Part shown: positions 43,314 through 51,890 of the stretch, piece after piece
How positions within the stretch are numbered: position 1 is the stretch's first letter
Layout: every line of letters starts with the position of its first letter
NCBI RefSeq assembly: GCF_024586915.1
Contig: NZ_JANBVS010000014.1
Location: 142,584 to 206,583 of the forward strand
Reading direction: 5' to 3'
Length of the DNA stretch: 64,000 nucleotides
Source of the DNA: Bradyrhizobium sp. SRS-191
Lineage (GTDB): Bacteria; Pseudomonadota; Alphaproteobacteria; Rhizobiales; Xanthobacteraceae
Notes under the pieces: model-generated
Told to the model about the DNA's origin: nothing
What the model saw: the letters and a program-made list of their open reading frames with translations, nothing else
Databases searched by the model: none
Position numbers and translations under genes: made by a program

Positions 43314-44573
43314 TCACACATGCCCCGACGCCATCTGGCCGGCGGCGCGGCGCGGGCGTTCCTGCGCTTGCGCATGTTCGCCCAGCGCCCGTTCGCGCAC
43401 CAGCGACAGCGCGTGGTCGCGCTCGGCGGCGGTGCTGCGGCGGGGCTCGGGCCGGCGCGGGGCGAGATCGTCGTCGATCGGATCCTTCGGCACCAGTGAC
43501 AGGGCCTTGGCGAACGGATCGAGCAACGCGTCGTGCCCCTTGCCGCTGTCGCGGCTTGGCTCGGGCTCTGCCGGCCGCCGCGCCACCAGCGTCTTGATGC
43601 GGCCGATCAGCCCCGACGGCGCCTCGTGCGGCGCCGAGTCGAACGGATCGGCATAGAACGTCGCGCCGGCCTTCTCGACCATCCCGGCGAGCGCGGTGAC
43701 CATGCGCGGCGAGCCGCAGGCATAGACGACATCGGAGGCCGTCAGCGTCGGCATGTGCGGCTCGATGCGGCCGGTGCGGATCGACGGATGATTGATCGGG
43801 CCTTCCTCCACGGTCGGGACGATCGCGACGTTCGGCAGCCGCGCGAGCTGCGCCAGGATCGGCGTCATGTAGAGCTGGGGCAGTTTCTTGGCGCCGGCGA
43901 TGATCACCATCGGGCGGCTGCGGTTCTCGCGCAGCGCCATCGCGGCGATCGCCCAGATCGGCGCAAAGCCGGTGCCGCTGCCGGCGAGGACGAGACGACC
44001 GGTACCGCCGGGACGCAGGAAGGCATGGCCATAGGGCCCCTGGATGCGCAGCCTATGACCGGGACGGATGCCGCTGCCAAGCGCTTGCGTCACGCGGCCG
44101 CCGCGCACCTTCTTGATGTTGAGATGGATGACGCGGCCGCCGATGCGGCCGTCGAACGAGGCGGTGGGGCTGTAGGCGCGCGCCGGATAGCCGGCGAAGG
44201 TGAACTTGAAGTACTGGCCGGGCAGATAGCTGATGCTCTTCTCCGGCGCGATCATCAGCTCCATGATATCGGGCGCAACCTCGCGCAGGCCGACGAGGCG
44301 TGCCTTGCTGACGTCGATCTCCGGCACGTCCTCGACATCGACGTCGAGGTCGGACACCACGCGCGCCTGGCACGCATAGATCATGCCCTGCGTATGCGTC
44401 TCGCCGCATACCGTCTGGCCCTTGGCGACGTGAACCATGCAGGTGCCGCAGGTGCCGGCGCGGCAGTCGAACGGAATCTCGACGCCGTTGGCCAGCGCGC
44501 CATCGAGCAGCACGTCGCCTGCGCGGACGCGAAACTGGCGGCCTTTGACGGTGACGGTCCTGAAGTTCGACAT
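43314..44573 (-). CDS. FAD/[2Fe-2S] NAD(P)H reductase with a basic C-terminal tail
   Basis: A 419-residue soluble electron-transfer protein. A plant-type [2Fe-2S] ferredoxin domain (1-85) has cysteines 37, 42, 45 and 68 (CRAGTCGTC ... YACQAR). A ferredoxin-reductase FAD domain follows (about 90-190, RAYSPTASF), then an NAD(P)H domain (about 195-310, AGSGTGFAPIWAIA and ACGSPRM). This is the layout of methane-monooxygenase-reductase-type proteins. Residues 315-419 form an extra low-complexity, Arg/Pro-rich tail. ATG 44573 has GAGGAGC upstream and lies 55 bp behind a membrane iron-sulfur gene on the same strand, so the two probably form an operon. The acceptor is unknown. Confidence 0.85.
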   Translation of the reverse strand: MSNFRTVTVKGRQFRVRAGDVLLDGALANGVEIPFDCRAGTCGTCMVHVAKGQTVCGETHTQGMIYACQARVVSDLDVDVEDVPEIDVSKARLVGLREVAPDIMELMIAPEKSISYLPGQYFKFTFAGYPARAYSPTASFDGRIGGRVIHLNIKKVRGGRVTQALGSGIRPGHRLRIQGPYGHAFLRPGGTGRLVLAGSGTGFAPIWAIAAMALRENRSRPMVIIAGAKKLPQLYMTPILAQLARLPNVAIVPTVEEGPINHPSIRTGRIEPHMPTLTASDVVYACGSPRMVTALAGMVEKAGATFYADPFDSAPHEAPSGLIGRIKTLVARRPAEPEPSRDSGKGHDALLDPFAKALSLVPKDPIDDDLAPRRPEPRRSTAAERDHALSLVRERALGEHAQAQERPRRAAGQMASGHV

Positions 44574-44628
44574 GCTCTGCTCCTCGATCGAATACGCTTG
44601 TGACTGTGGGACGGTTCGCGCCGCGGGA

Positions 44629-45810
44629 TCACGCCTTGCCGGGCGAGACGCGGATCAGGTTCTTGTTGGCCGTGCTCTCGAACCGGCTCGACCAGTAGTT
44701 CGACGCCATCACCGGACGCTTCAGCCAGCTCACCTTCGGATTGCGCAGCACCAGGAACCAGAAGAAGAACGGCGTGGTGACGAGATGCGACACCAGCGGA
44801 AACCAGTCCGGCAGCAGCGACGCCGGGCCGGGCAGGCGGTACCAATAGTAGGTGCTGATCGCGGCCGCCGCGAAGATGCGATGCATCTTGGTGCGTTGGG
44901 CAGGCTTGTAGCGCAGCACGTGCTCGCCGACCTTGAACACGGCATAGCTGATGATCGCCGCGATGAACGGCCAGGCATAGGCGGTGATGATCTCGGCCTG
45001 GCCGACCTGCTCCGGCGGATAGTCCGGCACCTGGAACCAGCCCCAGACGAAGCCGGGAAAGCTGCCGATCAGGAAGTTGCCGAGGAACTGCTGCACCTTC
45101 GTGGGCACGCCCGCGGTCGGCGTCAGCTCCGGCGTCGAGTCGGGGCAGGGGTTGCTGCACGCTTCGCAGATGTTGCAACGGGCGTTCTTGAAGGTCAGGG
45201 CCGGGTTGGTGCCATAGAGGCGCTCGACGGGATGGATCGGGCACAGCGAGGTGCACCAGCCCGAGCGCATCTCGAACACCGAGCCCATCGCGAACGCCAT
45301 GAACGCGGCCGACAGCAGCATCAGCGCGGTCAGCGGGCCGTCGACGTTGAGCCCGATGCGCCGCATCGGCACGACGATGAACAGCAGGGTCACGCCGATC
45401 ACCGCCAGCGTCGCCGCGCCCCATTCGGGCATCCGGATGTTTTGCGAGATGCCCATCTTATTCGGCAGCAGATGGAAGGTCGCCATCGGGCAGATGTTGC
45501 GCCACAGCCCCGGCGAGATCGTCACCAGCGCCGGCGCGATCGGGATCAGCAGATTCCACATCAGGGCGATGCCGAGCGGCGGGAAGAACAGCAGCAGGTT
45601 CACCAGGAGAACGCCGACGACCAGCATGACCGTCTGCATCGTCAGCCAGAACCGCCGTTCGGCGCGACCGGTGCTGCGGCTGCCCGGCTGTGCCGCCGGC
45701 TGATAGCGGGCGGGAGCCACATTGACCGCCACATGCGTGAGCGGCCGGGTCTGTCGTTGGTGCGACGTGTAGTCGTATTGGGCCGAACGTTGAGCGCTGT
45801 TGTTCTGCAT
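44629..45810 (-). CDS. Membrane polyferredoxin-like protein (NosR/NapH/RdxA-related)
   Basis: A 393-residue inner-membrane protein with about six to eight helices. One full [4Fe-4S] motif is present, C212-x2-C215-x2-C218-x3-C222-P, and a CxxxCP pair (C186, C190) lies in GWCTSLCPIHP, as in the NosR/NapH/FixG membrane domains; C107 lies in the NICPMATFHLL segment. Only one cluster motif is present, against two in FixG and NapH. Residues 1-53 are a polar N-terminal region. It may pass electrons between the quinone pool or NAD(P)H and a low-potential acceptor; this is inference. It is upstream of the reductase at 43314 and preceded by a FixK-box array. Confidence 0.85.
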   Translation of the reverse strand: MQNNSAQRSAQYDYTSHQRQTRPLTHVAVNVAPARYQPAAQPGSRSTGRAERRFWLTMQTVMLVVGVLLVNLLLFFPPLGIALMWNLLIPIAPALVTISPGLWRNICPMATFHLLPNKMGISQNIRMPEWGAATLAVIGVTLLFIVVPMRRIGLNVDGPLTALMLLSAAFMAFAMGSVFEMRSGWCTSLCPIHPVERLYGTNPALTFKNARCNICEACSNPCPDSTPELTPTAGVPTKVQQFLGNFLIGSFPGFVWGWFQVPDYPPEQVGQAEIITAYAWPFIAAIISYAVFKVGEHVLRYKPAQRTKMHRIFAAAAISTYYWYRLPGPASLLPDWFPLVSHLVTTPFFFWFLVLRNPKVSWLKRPVMASNYWSSRFESTANKNLIRVSPGKA

Positions 45811-46004
45811 TGCTTTCCAGGACGCTGGTTTCTCTGTACGGGCGCGCTGGTGTGACGACGTGAGGCCGGACCTATCAGTCCGTCAGGCCTGTTAGTTCGC
45901 GTCATCAGCGCATGCTGTACCGCAGAATCTGACGGCGAGATGTGGCGCTTTTTGACGGCCAATATGGACGTCCCTGGGCCATGCTGCGGTCGGCCTGCGG
46001 CCGT

Positions 46005-46018
46005 TTGATCTGGATCAA
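46005..46018 (-). promoter_or_regulatory. FixK/Fnr box 1 of a three-box array
   Basis: TTGATCTGGATCAA is a perfect TTGA-N6-TCAA palindrome, 195 bp upstream of the membrane polyferredoxin gene and the nearest box to it. Confidence 0.8.
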
Positions 46019-46037
46019 ACCGAGGAACATCAAGGAT

Positions 46038-46051
46038 TTGATCGGGATCGA
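46038..46051 (-). promoter_or_regulatory. Imperfect FixK/Fnr box 2 of the array
   Basis: TTGATCGGGATCGA has one deviation in its right half-site. It starts 33 bp from box 1 and 34 bp from box 3, about three helical turns each. Confidence 0.55.
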
Positions 46052-46071
46052 GAGATGCTTTTCGAAGCCGT

Positions 46072-46085
46072 TTGATCTGGATCAA
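46072..46085 (-). promoter_or_regulatory. FixK/Fnr box 3 of the array
   Basis: TTGATCTGGATCAA, identical to box 1. The repeated flanks (ccgtttgatctggatcaa) show that boxes 1 and 3 arose by duplication of a short segment. Confidence 0.75.
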
Positions 46086-46160
46086 TGACGGCCTCGGCTG
46101 TGACTCATCGCGGGCGGAATCGAGGCGGTGATTGCGCGGCGCCATCGCGGGCCTCATGGT

Positions 46161-46210
46161 GCCTCACCCTGAGGAGCCCGCCGAAAGGCGGGCGTCTCGA
46201 AGGGCGAGGC
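46161..46210. repeat. Intergenic repeat, family C (first copy)
   Basis: gcctcaccctgaggagcccg followed by cgaaaggcgggcgtctcgaa. A longer, two-armed copy lies at 62105. Confidence 0.8.
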
Positions 46211-46329
46211 CCCAACTGCAGAGCGAGGCAGCTCTCTGGCTGCCCGACGGGCAAATCGGGGCGCGCGCGAAAATCCTGTCCAGGCCTGCGCTGAAAAATA
46301 AACCGCTTGCTTACTTCGTAAAATCAGCA

Positions 46330-46770
46330 TTACTCTCCCGCTCGTTCCGTTGCGTCGGAGGGGACGTATCGCGGTCGTCACGGACGTCGGCAGCGGAATG
46401 CGGTGGGCGTGGGTCGTTGCAGCGTGAGCAGTCGCGCGGACGAACAATGATGCACGCACGGTCAAGTCGCGCGGTCCTGGCACCCCGAAGCTGGTGTCCC
46501 GCGCAATGCGCGAGAAGCGCGTTGTCGCGATACGGTGGCCAAAAGCCGGCGCACCGGGGAGAACGCGAAGCAGCCGTCAAAACCATCGCGCGGGGAAGGC
46601 CGGGCGTTTCCGGCCAGACCTGTGGTTCCTGCCGCCTGCATTTTTTCCGCAGGCGGGCCACGGGCGCGGCCAGCGCCCGGCCTTCCCTGCGCCCTTCTGT
46701 ACTGAAGGGCCGTGAGGTCAGCACAACTCGGGCGCAAGGCGTCGCGGGACAGCGAATGCATGTGACAATC
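46330..46770 (+). repeat. Long dispersed repeat (about 440 bp)
   Basis: Non-coding sequence with a GCCTGC-N9-GCAGGC hairpin at about 46643-46664. Its 46618-46687 part recurs, inverted, at 63917-63987 with only a few changes. Similar long elements are common in Bradyrhizobium genomes (from memory). The outer limits are estimated. Confidence 0.7.
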
Positions 46771-46820
46771 GAATTGTCGTTACGGGCGCTAGCGATGACC
46801 AGAACTATCACGCAGCATTC

Positions 46821-46947
46821 CGTCGTCGTCCCGGCGAAAGCCGGGACCCATAACCACAGGGAGAGGTTGTTGTGCGCGATGGTCGACCAGCCGTTCCTCA
46901 CCACACACGCTGCGGAGTATGGCTCCCGGCGTCCGCCGGGACGACGA
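46821..46947. repeat. Palindromic intergenic repeat, family F
   Basis: gtcgtcccggcgaaagccgg at the left is mirrored by ccggcgtccgccgggacgac at the right. It fills the space between the long repeat and the Lrp gene. Confidence 0.75.
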
Positions 46948-46971
46948 TGGAGGGTGATGAAGCTGCGCGCC

Positions 46972-47433
46972 TCACACCGGCAGTGCGATGGAATACTTCA
47001 CCTGACTCAGTGCAAAGCTGCTCTCGATCGAGGCGATGCCGTCGAGCCTTGTCAGCTTGGTCTTCAGGAAGGCCTCATACGACGACAGGTCCGCCGCCAC
47101 CACGCGCAGCATGTAGTCGCGATTGCCAGTCATCAGATAGCATTCGAGCACCTCGGGCCAGGCGGAGATCGCCTTTTCGAACCGCTTGAGATCCTCCTCC
47201 TTCTGCCGCGCCAGCTTGATGGAGATGAAGACCGAGACGTGCAGACCCAGAGCCTTCTGGTCGACGGTGGCGATGTAGCGGGTGATGACGCCGCGCTCCT
47301 CCAGAAGCTTGACGCGGCGATGGCAGGGCGAGACCGAGAGGCCGACCTTGTCGGCGAGCTCCTGCATGGTGATGCGGCCGTCGGCCTGGAGGTGGCTGAG
47401 GATCTTGCGGTCGATGGCGTCGAGCTCGGGCAT
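46972..47433 (-). CDS. Lrp/AsnC-family transcriptional regulator
   Basis: A 153-residue Lrp-type regulator: an N-terminal helix-turn-helix (LDAIDRKILSHLQADGRITM, then LADKVGLSVSPCHRRVKLLE) and a C-terminal RAM domain that binds an amino acid or keto acid and mediates oligomerisation. It is divergent from an E1/transketolase-like gene, with 142 bp between the two starts, so local control of that gene is likely. Such pairs often respond to branched-chain amino acids or pyruvate. The ligand is unknown. Confidence 0.9.
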   Translation of the reverse strand: MPELDAIDRKILSHLQADGRITMQELADKVGLSVSPCHRRVKLLEERGVITRYIATVDQKALGLHVSVFISIKLARQKEEDLKRFEKAISAWPEVLECYLMTGNRDYMLRVVAADLSSYEAFLKTKLTRLDGIASIESSFALSQVKYSIALPV

Positions 47434-47575
47434 TGGGATGTCGTCCCGGAAAAGATCGGTCTGATGGGAAAATATCCCAATGTTGACCGACCGTGCGCGA
47501 AAATTTGAGAATTATGGCCGCCTTGGCGGGATTAGAGTCAACGAATCCACCGAACGCCCCTGGGAGCCGCGCGCC

Positions 47576-49957
47576 ATGGCCAAGCCATCCGCATTGACGC
47601 CATCCGCATCGTCAGACCGTCTCGACATCCTGAACGCGCTGACCCGCAAGGCGCTGTGGCTGTCGTCCTGGACCATCCACCACGCCAACCACATCCGGCC
47701 GAACACCGATGGCCTCAAGGTCGGCGGCCATCAGGCGTCGTCGGCCTCGCTCGCGACCATCATGTCGGCGTTGTACTTCTCGGTGCTGCGCCCCGAGGAC
47801 CGCGTCGCGGTGAAGCCGCATGCGAGCCCCGTCTTCCACGCCATCCAATATCTGTTCGGCCGGCAGACGAAGGAGAAGCTGGAGAACTTCCGCGGCTTCA
47901 AGGGCGCGCAGTCCTATCCGTCGCGCACCAAGGACGTCGACGATGTCGACTTCTCGACCGGCTCGGTCGGCCTCGGCGTCGCGCAGACGCTGTTCTCGTC
48001 GCTGGTGCAGGACTACGTCAAGGCGCATGGCTGGATGAAGGACCGCCGCGAGGGCCGCATGATCGCGCTCGTCGGCGACGCCGAGATGGACGAGGGCAAC
48101 ATCTTCGAGGCGCTGGCCGAGGGCTGGAAGCACGGTCTGCGCAACACCTGGTGGATCGTCGATTACAACCGCCAGAGCCTCGATGCCGTGGTGCGCGAGG
48201 GCCTGTGGGAAAAGTTCGAGACCATGTTCCGCAATTTCGGCTGGGACGTGGTGATCGTGAAATACGGCCGGCTGATGCGCGAGGCGTTCGCGGAGCCCGG
48301 CGGTGAGGCGCTGCGCCGCTGGATCGACAACTGCCCGAATGCGCTCTACGCGGCGCTGTGCTTCCAGGGCGGCGCGGCCTTCCGTAAGCATATCCAGGAC
48401 GAGATCGGCGATCAGGGCGACGTCACGCGGCTGCTCGATAAGCGCAGCGACGACGAACTGCTGGCGCTGATGTCCAATCTCGGCGGCCACGACATGGCAA
48501 GCATGCTGGAGGCGTTCGAGTCTATCGATCACGACCGTCCGGTCTGCTTCATCGCCTACACCATCAAGGGTGTCGGCCTGCCGTTCCAAGGGCACAAGGA
48601 CAACCACGCCGGCCTGATGACCGTGACGCAGATGGAGACGTGGCGCGCGCAGCAGAACATCCGCCCGGGCCATGAATGGGACAAGTTCGAGGGCCTGACG
48701 CAGGACGCCGCGACATTGGAGGCCTTCCTCGCCGCCGTTCCGTTCAACCGCGACGGCCGCCGGCTCGATGACGCCGTCTTCGACGTGCCCAGGCTGACCT
48801 TCACGGCCGCAGCGCAGATGTCGACGCAGCAGGGCTTCGGCCTGATCCTCAACGATCTCGCGCGCAGCGACAGCGCGATGGCGTCGCGCATCGTGACCTC
48901 GTCGCCCGACGTGACCGTCTCGACCAATCTCGGCGCCTGGGTCAACCGCCGCGGCCTGTTCGCGCATGCCGAGAAGGCCGACCTGTTCCGCAGCGAGAAG
49001 ATCCCGTCGACCTTCAATTGGGCGGCCTCGCCGAAGGGCCAGCACATCGAGCTCGGCATCGCCGAGATGAACCTTTTCATCATGGCCTCGGCGCTCGGCC
49101 TGTCGCATTCGATCAACGGCGCCCGGCTGCTGCCGATCGTCACGCTGTACGATCCCTTCATCGAGCGCGGCCTCGATGCGCTGAACTACGCCTGCTATCA
49201 GGATGCGCGTTTCATGGTCGTCGCGACGCCGTCGGGCGTGACCTTGGCGCCTGAGGGCGGGGCGCATCAGTCGATCGCGACGCCGCTGATCGGCATGGCG
49301 CAGGACGGCTTGTCGTCGTTCGAGCCGGCCTTCGTCGACGAGCTCGCCGCGATCATGAAATGGGGCTTTGCCCACATGCAGGCCGCGCCGGGCGAGGGCG
49401 GTTCGGTTTACTTGCGGCTGTCGACCCGCCCGGTCGACCAGCCGCAGCGCATCATGACGCCGGAGATGGAAGCCGACATCGCCGCCGGCGCCTATTGGCT
49501 GCGCAAGCCCGGGCCGAACGCGGAGGTGATCATCGCCTATACGGGGACGGTCGCGCCGGAAGCGATCGAGGCGACCGGATTGATCGGCGAGTCCCGCCGC
49601 GACGTCGGCCTGCTCGCGATCACCTCGGCCGACCGCCTGCATGCCGGCTGGACGGCGGCGCGCAGCCTGCGGCGGCATCGCCGCGGCGTGCAGCATCTCA
49701 GCCATATCGAGCAGCTGCTCGCGCCGCTGCCGCGCGATTGCGGCATCGTCACCGTCATCGACGGCCATCCGGCGACGCTGGGCTGGCTCGGCTCTGTGCG
49801 CGGTCATCGCGTCGAGGCACTGGGCGTGGAGAAGTTCGGCCAGACCGGCACGATCGACGATCTCTATCGCCACAACGGCATGGATGCGAACGCGATCATC
49901 GACGCCGCCGAGAGCCTCACCGGCGCGCCGGTGCGGCATCGCAAGATGGCGGTGTGA
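47576..49957 (+). CDS. Homodimeric E1/transketolase-like thiamine-diphosphate enzyme
   Basis: A 793-residue cytoplasmic ThDP-dependent enzyme with the fused alpha-beta layout of homodimeric pyruvate dehydrogenase E1 (AceE) and transketolase. The ThDP/Mg segment reads GDAEMDEGNIFEALAEGWKH with the following NYRQ-type stretch (WWIVDYNRQSLDAV). Substrate-channel histidines lie in SWTIHHANHIRPN and KDNHAGLMT. It is about 100 residues shorter than E. coli AceE. No E2 or E3 gene is in the window, so acceptance of E2 is unproven; it may be a stand-alone 2-keto-acid or transketolase enzyme. ATG 47576 has GGGAG upstream. It is divergent from an Lrp gene. Confidence 0.82.
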   Translation: MAKPSALTPSASSDRLDILNALTRKALWLSSWTIHHANHIRPNTDGLKVGGHQASSASLATIMSALYFSVLRPEDRVAVKPHASPVFHAIQYLFGRQTKEKLENFRGFKGAQSYPSRTKDVDDVDFSTGSVGLGVAQTLFSSLVQDYVKAHGWMKDRREGRMIALVGDAEMDEGNIFEALAEGWKHGLRNTWWIVDYNRQSLDAVVREGLWEKFETMFRNFGWDVVIVKYGRLMREAFAEPGGEALRRWIDNCPNALYAALCFQGGAAFRKHIQDEIGDQGDVTRLLDKRSDDELLALMSNLGGHDMASMLEAFESIDHDRPVCFIAYTIKGVGLPFQGHKDNHAGLMTVTQMETWRAQQNIRPGHEWDKFEGLTQDAATLEAFLAAVPFNRDGRRLDDAVFDVPRLTFTAAAQMSTQQGFGLILNDLARSDSAMASRIVTSSPDVTVSTNLGAWVNRRGLFAHAEKADLFRSEKIPSTFNWAASPKGQHIELGIAEMNLFIMASALGLSHSINGARLLPIVTLYDPFIERGLDALNYACYQDARFMVVATPSGVTLAPEGGAHQSIATPLIGMAQDGLSSFEPAFVDELAAIMKWGFAHMQAAPGEGGSVYLRLSTRPVDQPQRIMTPEMEADIAAGAYWLRKPGPNAEVIIAYTGTVAPEAIEATGLIGESRRDVGLLAITSADRLHAGWTAARSLRRHRRGVQHLSHIEQLLAPLPRDCGIVTVIDGHPATLGWLGSVRGHRVEALGVEKFGQTGTIDDLYRHNGMDANAIIDAAESLTGAPVRHRKMAV

Positions 49958-50447
49958 GAGGGGCCGAAAACAAGGACGCCGCCTCGCTCACCTGGGGTGA
50001 AGGAGACGGCGTCGCAACTTGGATCAAATGTCTACGTGCTGAAAGGCCACGCAATAAGAACAGGCGAAAATATCGGTTCTGAAATCGTGTCCGGCGCCCT
50101 TTCGAGATGCCGGGATGTCTATGACGAGGAGATTAGCCACGGCGATCCAACGGCGATGTGAAGCAGTTCACATCTTGGAAATGAATCTTCGGCGACGGGA
50201 ATTCTGCCCTCCGGAATGATGGCCGGTGAGCGGCGAAAGAGGGGAGCCGCGCTTGTTGCGACGCAAAATGGAGCGGCGACGAAACGCAGGTCCGTCGGCT
50301 TGCGCCGGTCGCGGCCTTGCTCCTATATCCGCGGGACGCAACCCCGGTCCCCGCATGTGGCGGGTTCATCCCGCGGATCGCGCGTGCCAGGATGCCGGTC
50401 CGCGCGCAGCCGCTCCCCCATATGCTTCCACGTGAAGAGGTTTTCCG
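49958..50447. other. Gene-free stretch before the aldehyde dehydrogenase
   Basis: No convincing gene. The hairpin GACGCCG...CGGCGTC (49975-50013) probably ends the E1 transcript, and a perfect CRP-like palindrome lies at 50155-50174. Confidence 0.55.
50155..50174. promoter_or_regulatory. Perfect palindrome with the CRP half-site pattern
   Basis: GATGTGAAGCAGTTCACATC contains TGTGA-N6-TCACA and is symmetric over all eight bases of each arm. It lies 274 bp before the aldehyde dehydrogenase ATG. It may be an operator of a Crp/Fnr- or GntR-type regulator. Confidence 0.45.
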
Positions 50448-51878
50448 ATGGTCAATCGCCTGCAATTCTACATCGACGGCGCCTGGGTCGATCCGGTCGT
50501 CAAGAAGTCCACCCCGGTCGTCAATCCCGCGACCGAAGAGGCGATGTACGAGGTTGCGCTGGGCTCCAAGGCCGATGTCGACAAGGCCGTCGCCGCCGCC
50601 AAGCGCGCCTTCGAGACCTTTTCGCAGACCTCGCGCGAGGAGCGCGTCGCGCTGCTCGAGAAGATCATCGCGATCTACAAGGGCCGCATGAAGGAGATCG
50701 GTGCCGCCGTTTCCGACGAGATGGGCGCGCCGCTGCCGATGGCGGAGAAGCTGCAGGCCGGTGCCGGCCTCGGCCATCTGATGTCGACGCTCGACGTCCT
50801 GAAGAAGTACGAGTTCGAGGAGACGCTGCCGTCGTCCGTGGTGGTGCGCGAGCCGGTCGGCGTGGTCGGCATGATCACGCCCTGGAATTGGCCGCTCAAC
50901 CAGATCGCCTGCAAGGTCGCGCCGGCGCTGGCCGCCGGCTGCACCATGATCCTGAAGCCGTCCGAGTTCACCCCGACCTCGGCGCTGATCTTCGCCGAGA
51001 TCCTGCATGAGGCCGGCGTGCCGAAGGGGGTGTTCAACCTGATCAACGGCCTCGGGCCGGAGGTCGGCGCCGCCATGAGCGAGCATCCGGACATCGACAT
51101 GATCTCGTTCACCGGCTCGACCCGCGCCGGCATCGACGTCGCCAAGCGCGCCGCGCCGACCGTGAAGCGCGTCAGCCAGGAGCTCGGCGGCAAGTCGCCG
51201 AACGTGATCCTGGAGGGCTCCGACCTCACCAAGGCGGTGACCGGCGGTGTCATGCACATGTTCAACAATTCCGGCCAGTCCTGCAACGCGCCGTCGCGCA
51301 TGATCGTGCCGGCCGCGCGGATGAAGGAAGTGGCTGCGATCGCCAAGGGCGTCGCCGACAAGACCAAGGCCGGCGATCCGCGCGGCGAGGGCACCACGAT
51401 CGGCCCGGTCGTCAATCGCGGCCAGTGGGACAAGATCCAGGCGCTGATCAACAAGGGCATCGAGGAGGGCGCGACCCTCGTCGCCGGCGGTCCGGGCCTG
51501 CCCGAGGGCGTCAACAAGGGCTTCTACGTCCGTCCGACCATCTTCGCCGACGTCAAGCCCGAGATGACCATTTCGCGCGAGGAGATCTTCGGACCGGTGC
51601 TGGTGATCATCGGCGCGCAGGACGAGTCCGAGGCGGTGAAGATCGCCAACGACACGCCCTATGGTCTCGCCGGCTACGTCACCGCGCCGACGATCGAGAA
51701 GGCCCGCGAGGTCGGCCGCAAAATCCGCGCCGGCAACGTCAACCTGCAGGGCGTCCCGAACGACCGCACCGCGCCGTTCGGCGGCTACAAGCAGTCCGGC
51801 AACGGCCGCGAATGGGGCCGCTTCGGTCTCGAAGAGTATCTCGAGGTCAAGGCCGTCGCGGGCTACAACGCGGCCTGA
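50448..51878 (+). CDS. NAD(P)-dependent aldehyde dehydrogenase
   Basis: A 476-residue cytoplasmic enzyme of the aldehyde dehydrogenase superfamily. The oxyanion Asn lies in ITPWNWPLNQIA, the general-base Glu in QELGGKSPNVIL, and the catalytic Cys in NNSGQSCNAPSRM; the NAD pocket contains FTGSTRAGIDV. It ends GRFGLEEYLEVKAVAGY, as is usual. Substrate class is broad. Its closeness to sugar-acid genes leaves open a role with a semialdehyde such as 2-ketoglutarate semialdehyde. ATG is preceded by GAAGAGG. A family D repeat follows. Confidence 0.9.
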   Translation: MVNRLQFYIDGAWVDPVVKKSTPVVNPATEEAMYEVALGSKADVDKAVAAAKRAFETFSQTSREERVALLEKIIAIYKGRMKEIGAAVSDEMGAPLPMAEKLQAGAGLGHLMSTLDVLKKYEFEETLPSSVVVREPVGVVGMITPWNWPLNQIACKVAPALAAGCTMILKPSEFTPTSALIFAEILHEAGVPKGVFNLINGLGPEVGAAMSEHPDIDMISFTGSTRAGIDVAKRAAPTVKRVSQELGGKSPNVILEGSDLTKAVTGGVMHMFNNSGQSCNAPSRMIVPAARMKEVAAIAKGVADKTKAGDPRGEGTTIGPVVNRGQWDKIQALINKGIEEGATLVAGGPGLPEGVNKGFYVRPTIFADVKPEMTISREEIFGPVLVIIGAQDESEAVKIANDTPYGLAGYVTAPTIEKAREVGRKIRAGNVNLQGVPNDRTAPFGGYKQSGNGREWGRFGLEEYLEVKAVAGYNAA

Positions 51879-51890
51879 TCGGTGAGAGTG

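Noticed and set aside
46132..47508. Plus-strand frame of 458 codons over the long repeat and the Lrp gene
   Set aside because: It runs through palindromic repeats and antisense to Lrp; no protein-like pattern.
47612..49939. Minus-strand frame of 775 codons opposite the E1-like gene
   Set aside because: Shadow of a recognisable ThDP enzyme; no motif of its own.
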